Source: Desulfuromonadales bacterium
GTDB lineage: Bacteria; Desulfobacterota; Desulfuromonadia; Desulfuromonadales; BM103
Length of the DNA: 64,000 bases
Assembly: GCA_014860225.1 (NCBI GenBank)
Contig: JACZKE010000001.1
Coordinates: 31,338 to 95,337, forward strand
Reading direction: 5' to 3'
Position numbers and translations under genes: made by a program
Notes under the pieces: model-generated
What the model was told of the DNA's origin: nothing
Seen by the model: only the letters and a program-made list of their open reading frames with translations
The model's database searches: none
In this document: one piece after another, positions 60,091 to 64,000 of the stretch
Layout: each line of letters begins with the position of its first letter
How positions within the stretch are numbered: position 1 is the stretch's first letter

Positions 60091-62394
60091 ATGGACTGCT
60101 TTACGCCTAATATTGCAAAACAAATGAACTTTCTCATGCCTAAATCAAAGTCTACCGATATACCGGGTGTCACGAGTACTGAATCTCGCAAACGACGCCG
60201 AGAGTGGCTGATCGTTGTGCTCATTGCCGGACTGGTCGTCCTGTCACTGCGCTACCAGGCACAACTGTTTGATCTGACATCAGAAATACCTCTTACAGGC
60301 AACCTTCTCGTTCTTGCTCTGATCAACGTGAATATCCTGTTGATCATCTTTTGTCTTTTCCTCGTCATGAGGAACATTTTCAAACTCTTGCTAGAACGAC
60401 GACGGGGTATCCCGGGAGCAAGACTTCGCAGTAAATTGGTTCTTGCCTTTATTGCTTTATCACTTATTCCCACCCTGCTGCTTTTCTTTGTTTCTGCAGG
60501 GTTTATTACAAACTCCATTGAAAACTGGTTTAACAGCCAGATAGAAAAATCTCTTGAAGAATCTCTTGAGGTCGCACAAACCTATTACAAAAACTCTGCG
60601 AGCAACGCACTCTACTATGCCGAACAAATTTCCCTGACGATTAAAGAGGAGAAACTACTTAACGAAGACAACCTGAAAGCTCTGGAAAATTTGATACATA
60701 AGAAGCAAAAGGAATACAATCTGGGCATCGTCGAGGTCTTTTCTTCAACCCTCGAAGAACTTGTTCGTGCCGTAAACCCTCAGGTCCCTATGGCTGATTT
60801 TACCGACCCCGGTTCCGATAGTATTCGTGAAGCCCTGCAGGGCAATCGTTTTACCCGCATCAGCCCGATAGGTCGTGCAGACCTGATTCGAGGTATCGTT
60901 CCGGTCCATTCTAACTGGAACCCGGACGATGTGGTCGGTGTTGTCGTCGTCAATTATTATGTCCCATATTCGCTGGTCAACAAGATGAAAGAGATCAGCA
61001 ATTCATTTGAACATTACAAGTCGACCAAACTACTCAAAGGCAAGATCCAGAAAGGTTATGTTCTTTTTCTGCTTCTAATTGCTCTAGTGATAATTTTTCT
61101 TTCGACTTGGGCAGGCTTTTACCTTGCCCGTGGCATTACCGAGCCAATCCATGATCTGGCCATAGCAACAAATCGCGTAGCCTCCGGCGACCTGAATGTT
61201 ACTCTGGACAGTCACAGTAACGATGAAGTCGGCTCTCTGGTGGAAGCGTTCAACACCATGACAGCTGACTTGCGCACTGGGCAAATGGCGATTCGCAGGG
61301 CCAATCGTGAGTTGCAGGCATCCAACCTCGAACTTGAACAAAGACGACGCTATATGGAAATCGTTTTAGCGAATGTTACTGCTGGAGTTATTTCTATCGA
61401 TAGTCGCGGCAACATCACCACTATCAACAAATCTGCAGAGAAGTTAATCGGAATAAAGCCCGATGACATGGTTATCGGTCGCAATTTCCGTGACATTATC
61501 AGCGCTGATTATCTACCCGTAATCAAGGGGATCCTCAAAGAACTGATCAATTCCGGCAAAGATTCCATGCGTAGACAGATCACCCTTCCCACCGGTGATA
61601 CCAATGTCATATTATTGGTCAATGTCACAACTTTAAAAGATGAAAACAACGAATTTGTGGGAACGGTTGTTGTGTTCGATGATTTAACGCAGCTGCTAAA
61701 AGCCCAGAGAATGGCAGCGTGGCGTGAAGTCGCGCGGCGAATTGCCCATGAAATCAAGAATCCTCTGACACCGATTCAATTATCTGCTCAAAGGCTACGT
61801 CGCCGCTATCTCGACCGCTTCAGTGCTGATGATGTGGTTTTTGATGAATGCACCGCAATGATCATCAAGCAGGTTGAAGACCTGAAAAACCTGGTAAATG
61901 AATTTTCGAGTTTTGCGCGTATGCCTGCCAGTAATCCGAGCCTGAACAATCTTAATGATGTCTTAAATGAGGCTTTGGTCCTTTTTCAGGCGGGCCACAA
62001 AGATATCGATTTCCAATTGCGGATTGACACCTCTCTGCCCTCATTCAGCCTCGATCGTGAGCAGATCAAGCGGGTGATTATTAATCTGCTGGACAACGCG
62101 GTCGCAGCCGTCAATGGCAGAGGCCGGATAGACATTGAAACGTTATTCAAAAAAGACTTGAAAATAGCGATACTTAAAATCAGCGATAATGGTTGCGGTA
62201 TTTCGGCTGATGATAAACCCAGACTTTTTGAACCATATTTTTCAACCAAGAAATCCGGGACGGGATTGGGTCTTGCTATTGTTTCAACGATTATTTCAGA
62301 TCATAATGGTTATATTCGAGTACGTGACAATGTGCCGCAAGGGACTCACTTTATAGTTGAACTTCCGATCCCCTCGGAAGTTGCCCAAGCATAA
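60091..62394 (+). CDS. NtrY-like sensor histidine kinase
   Basis: This kinase of about 767 residues has an N-terminal membrane region of three or more helices (about 40-155, with FIALSLIPTLLLFFVSAGF), an extracytoplasmic loop to about 320 and another helix. HAMP (ARGITEPIHDLA), PAS, HisKA with the phospho-accepting His in RIAHEIKNPLTP, and HATPase (DNGCGI, GTGLGLA) follow. This is the NtrY layout. The start is unclear: ATGs at 60091, 60124 and 60136 all lack a good ribosome site, and the first is reported. It lies 26 bases before the NtrX-like gene, its evident partner. Confidence 0.9.
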   Translation: MDCFTPNIAKQMNFLMPKSKSTDIPGVTSTESRKRRREWLIVVLIAGLVVLSLRYQAQLFDLTSEIPLTGNLLVLALINVNILLIIFCLFLVMRNIFKLLLERRRGIPGARLRSKLVLAFIALSLIPTLLLFFVSAGFITNSIENWFNSQIEKSLEESLEVAQTYYKNSASNALYYAEQISLTIKEEKLLNEDNLKALENLIHKKQKEYNLGIVEVFSSTLEELVRAVNPQVPMADFTDPGSDSIREALQGNRFTRISPIGRADLIRGIVPVHSNWNPDDVVGVVVVNYYVPYSLVNKMKEISNSFEHYKSTKLLKGKIQKGYVLFLLLIALVIIFLSTWAGFYLARGITEPIHDLAIATNRVASGDLNVTLDSHSNDEVGSLVEAFNTMTADLRTGQMAIRRANRELQASNLELEQRRRYMEIVLANVTAGVISIDSRGNITTINKSAEKLIGIKPDDMVIGRNFRDIISADYLPVIKGILKELINSGKDSMRRQITLPTGDTNVILLVNVTTLKDENNEFVGTVVVFDDLTQLLKAQRMAAWREVARRIAHEIKNPLTPIQLSAQRLRRRYLDRFSADDVVFDECTAMIIKQVEDLKNLVNEFSSFARMPASNPSLNNLNDVLNEALVLFQAGHKDIDFQLRIDTSLPSFSLDREQIKRVIINLLDNAVAAVNGRGRIDIETLFKKDLKIAILKISDNGCGISADDKPRLFEPYFSTKKSGTGLGLAIVSTIISDHNGYIRVRDNVPQGTHFIVELPIPSEVAQA

Positions 62395-62420
62395 GATAAT
62401 ATTTATACCCCAGAGGAAAC

Positions 62421-63791
62421 ATGCAATCTATTCTGATCGTCGATGATGAACCAAGCATACGCGAAAGCTTGACCGGGATCTTGCAGGACGAAGGCTTCTC
62501 ACCCTTGTCGGTTGAGAGTGGCGACGCCGCAATAGAAAAAATCAGTGAAGAAAAACCGGATCTGATTCTTCTGGACATATGGATGCCAGGCATGAACGGG
62601 ATGGAAACTCTGGCCAGAATCCGTGACATTTACCCTGACCAGCTGGTTGTCATGATGAGCGGGCACGGCACTATTGAGACCGCGGTAAAGGCCACAAAAT
62701 TAGGTGCTTATGATTTTATCGAGAAACCTTTGTCCATCGAGAAGGTTCTGCTGTGCATTCAGAATGCGGTAAAAGTCGGTCAACTTGTAGAGGAGAATCG
62801 TCAACTCAAAGAAAGGATCAGCAAGGAACATGAAATGATTGGCAACAGTAAGCCGATCAAAGAGTTAAAACATCAGATCAAGATTGCAGCACCAACCTCC
62901 GGATGGATTCTCATCACTGGCGAGAACGGCACCGGCAAGGAATTGGTCGCCCGGTCGATTCATTACAACTCACGAAGACATGACAAACCTTTTGTAGAAG
63001 TCAACTGCGCGGCAATCCCGGAGGAACTGATTGAGTCGGAGCTCTTTGGCCATGAGAAGGGTTCCTTTACAGGTGCAACCACACAACGCCGTGGCAAGTT
63101 CGATCAAGCTCACCGGGGTACACTGTTTTTAGACGAGATCGGTGATATGAGCCTGAAGACTCAGGCCAAGGTCCTGCGTATCCTGCAGGAACACAAATTT
63201 GAAAGGGTTGGCGGTAACAAAACCATAGAGGTTGACGTACGTGTCATTGCCGCGACCAACAAAGACCTTGAAAAAGAAATTGCCATCGGCAATTTTCGTA
63301 AAGACCTTTATTACCGATTGAATGTCATTCCTTTTCACGTTCCGCCATTGCGCGAACGCAAATCAGACATCCCGCAACTTGCCAGCCATTTCCTCGAATA
63401 CTTTTGCAGCAAAGAAAGTCGTGAGACCAAAAGACTTGACGACGAATCGATTCAGGCCATCATGAATTACCCCTGGCCGGGGAACGTGCGAGAGCTGAAG
63501 AATTTGATAGAGCGATTGGTCATTATGTCTCCAGGCAATACGATTACCCGCAGTCAACTCCCACAAGCCATAGGCAGCAGCAGTCAACTTGCAACGCCGA
63601 AAGACCTTAACCTTGCCGGCTTGACGTCAAACACCTTCCGCACTGCCAAGGAAGAGTTTGAAAAAGAGTTCCTTATTCAAAAATTGGAAGAAAATGATTG
63701 GAATGTCTCACGCACTGCTGAAGCGGTCGAGATTGAACGCTCCAATCTGCATCGTAAAATCAAGACATACGGGATTGAATTGAAAAAATAA
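62421..63791 (+). CDS. NtrX-like sigma-54-dependent response regulator
   Basis: This 456-residue NtrX-type activator has a receiver (Asp52 in LILLDIWMPG) and an AAA+ domain with Walker A GENGTGKE, the sigma-54 loop GSFTGA and Walker B LFLDEIGDM. The C-terminal Fis-type helix-turn-helix is WNVSRTAEAVEIERSNLHRKI. AGAGGA precedes ATG 62421. NtrYX pairs control nitrogen, redox or envelope responses in different groups. Position next to lpxC and the sigma-54-like promoter there hints at an envelope link. A terminator shared with the 5S rRNA lies downstream. Confidence 0.92.
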   Translation: MQSILIVDDEPSIRESLTGILQDEGFSPLSVESGDAAIEKISEEKPDLILLDIWMPGMNGMETLARIRDIYPDQLVVMMSGHGTIETAVKATKLGAYDFIEKPLSIEKVLLCIQNAVKVGQLVEENRQLKERISKEHEMIGNSKPIKELKHQIKIAAPTSGWILITGENGTGKELVARSIHYNSRRHDKPFVEVNCAAIPEELIESELFGHEKGSFTGATTQRRGKFDQAHRGTLFLDEIGDMSLKTQAKVLRILQEHKFERVGGNKTIEVDVRVIAATNKDLEKEIAIGNFRKDLYYRLNVIPFHVPPLRERKSDIPQLASHFLEYFCSKESRETKRLDDESIQAIMNYPWPGNVRELKNLIERLVIMSPGNTITRSQLPQAIGSSSQLATPKDLNLAGLTSNTFRTAKEEFEKEFLIQKLEENDWNVSRTAEAVEIERSNLHRKIKTYGIELKK

Positions 63792-63860
63792 GTGGAAGTG
63801 GAAATGGGAACTGGTAGCTGTGGGCTATTATGATAAAAGCATTTACTTCTGAACAAGAAA

Positions 63861-63895
63861 AAAGCCCCACCTCAAATGAGGCGGGGCTTTTCCAA
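63861..63895. terminator. Bidirectional terminator between ntrX-like gene and 5S rRNA
   Basis: AAAGCCCCACCT pairs with AGGCGGGGCTTT over a 6-base loop. On the minus strand the stem is followed by TTTTTTCTT, a strong end for the rRNA operon; on the plus strand by TTCC. Confidence 0.85.
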
Positions 63896-63900
63896 TTAAT

Positions 63901-64000
63901 TTCGGCGGCGTCCTACTCTCCCACACAGTTGCCCATGCAGTACCATCGGCGCAGTAGGGCTTAACTTCTGTGTTCGAGATGGGAACAGGTGTGACCCCTA
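63901..64000 (-). rRNA. rrf: 5S ribosomal RNA, 3' part (continues beyond window)
   Basis: Read on the minus strand, this is the 3' ~100 bases of 5S rRNA. It includes the conserved CCCATCTCGAACACAGAAGT, TAAGCCCTACTGCGCC and the closing GGGAGAGTAGGACGCCGCC. About 17 bases of the 5' end lie outside the window. A 16S-23S-5S operon is therefore expected to the right, transcribed toward this window. Confidence 0.97.

Noticed and set aside
1..64000. CRISPR arrays, tRNA genes, phage or plasmid origin features
   Set aside because: No regularly spaced direct repeats, tRNA-like cloverleaf sequences, integrase of an island, or replication-origin iterons were found on either strand by eye.

Overview
The window looks like chromosomal DNA of a Desulfuromonadia bacterium (Geobacter/Desulfuromonas/Pelobacter relatives). 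This is inferred from gene content: a probable acetate:succinate-type CoA-transferase, a dense set of c-di-GMP and two-component proteins, sigma-54 control, a GEMM-I riboswitch on a surface-structure operon, bacteriohemerythrin, LpxC and BamD-type Gram-negative envelope genes, and a CIRCE-controlled sigma-32. Base composition is moderate (roughly 50-55% G+C by eye). No phage, transposase, CRISPR or tRNA gene was seen. The only rRNA is the 3' part of a 5S gene at the right edge.

Left part (1-17.8 kb): housekeeping and envelope genes. These include an RlmI-type rRNA methyltransferase, SlyD, and a five-gene envelope export cluster (LolA-like protein, two FtsX-type permeases, ATPase, outer-membrane barrel). 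They also include an OmpA protein with calcium-binding-type repeats, a minus-strand group led by a 48-residue lipoprotein (with CrcB, DUF190, TerB and an MnmM-like methyltransferase), rpoH behind a CIRCE operator, BamD, an acetyl-CoA hydrolase/transferase and a 2-Cys peroxiredoxin.

Middle (18-38 kb): a signalling island followed by an output operon. The island holds an NtrC-type activator, two HD-GYP phosphodiesterase-type proteins, a REC-PilZ receptor, a very large hybrid kinase with two solute-binding domains, a diguanylate cyclase with an inhibitory site, and a haem-type (CxxCH) hybrid kinase. It is followed by a chaperone-usher operon: an unknown secreted protein, two spore-coat-U-type pilins, chaperone, an usher fused to an OmpA domain, and a third SCPU protein. 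The fimbrial operon has a sigma-54 promoter with two upstream 17-bp dyads and, after its first gene, a GEMM-I riboswitch with a terminator. The HD-GYP/PilZ operon carries the same promoter-plus-paired-dyad arrangement at almost the same spacing. I read this as one circuit in which a single sigma-54 activator sets both c-di-GMP turnover and fimbria production, with the riboswitch as a second gate.

Right part (38-64 kb): XerC, a lipase-YjbQ-DUF362-LEA14 cluster, bacteriohemerythrin, NifU, a MidA-type methyltransferase, GlpX, a kinase-BON fusion, yebC-ruvCAB, a large unknown protein, queH, DUF2905, a patatin-type lipase, a small phasin-like protein, UbiB, LpxC, an NtrY/NtrX pair and the 5S end.

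Intergenic DNA carries several dispersed non-coding palindromic repeats. Two about 165-bp inverted-repeat elements appear to have inserted side by side into an older repeat near 28.3-28.8 kb; the intact form of that older repeat is seen at 48.9 kb.
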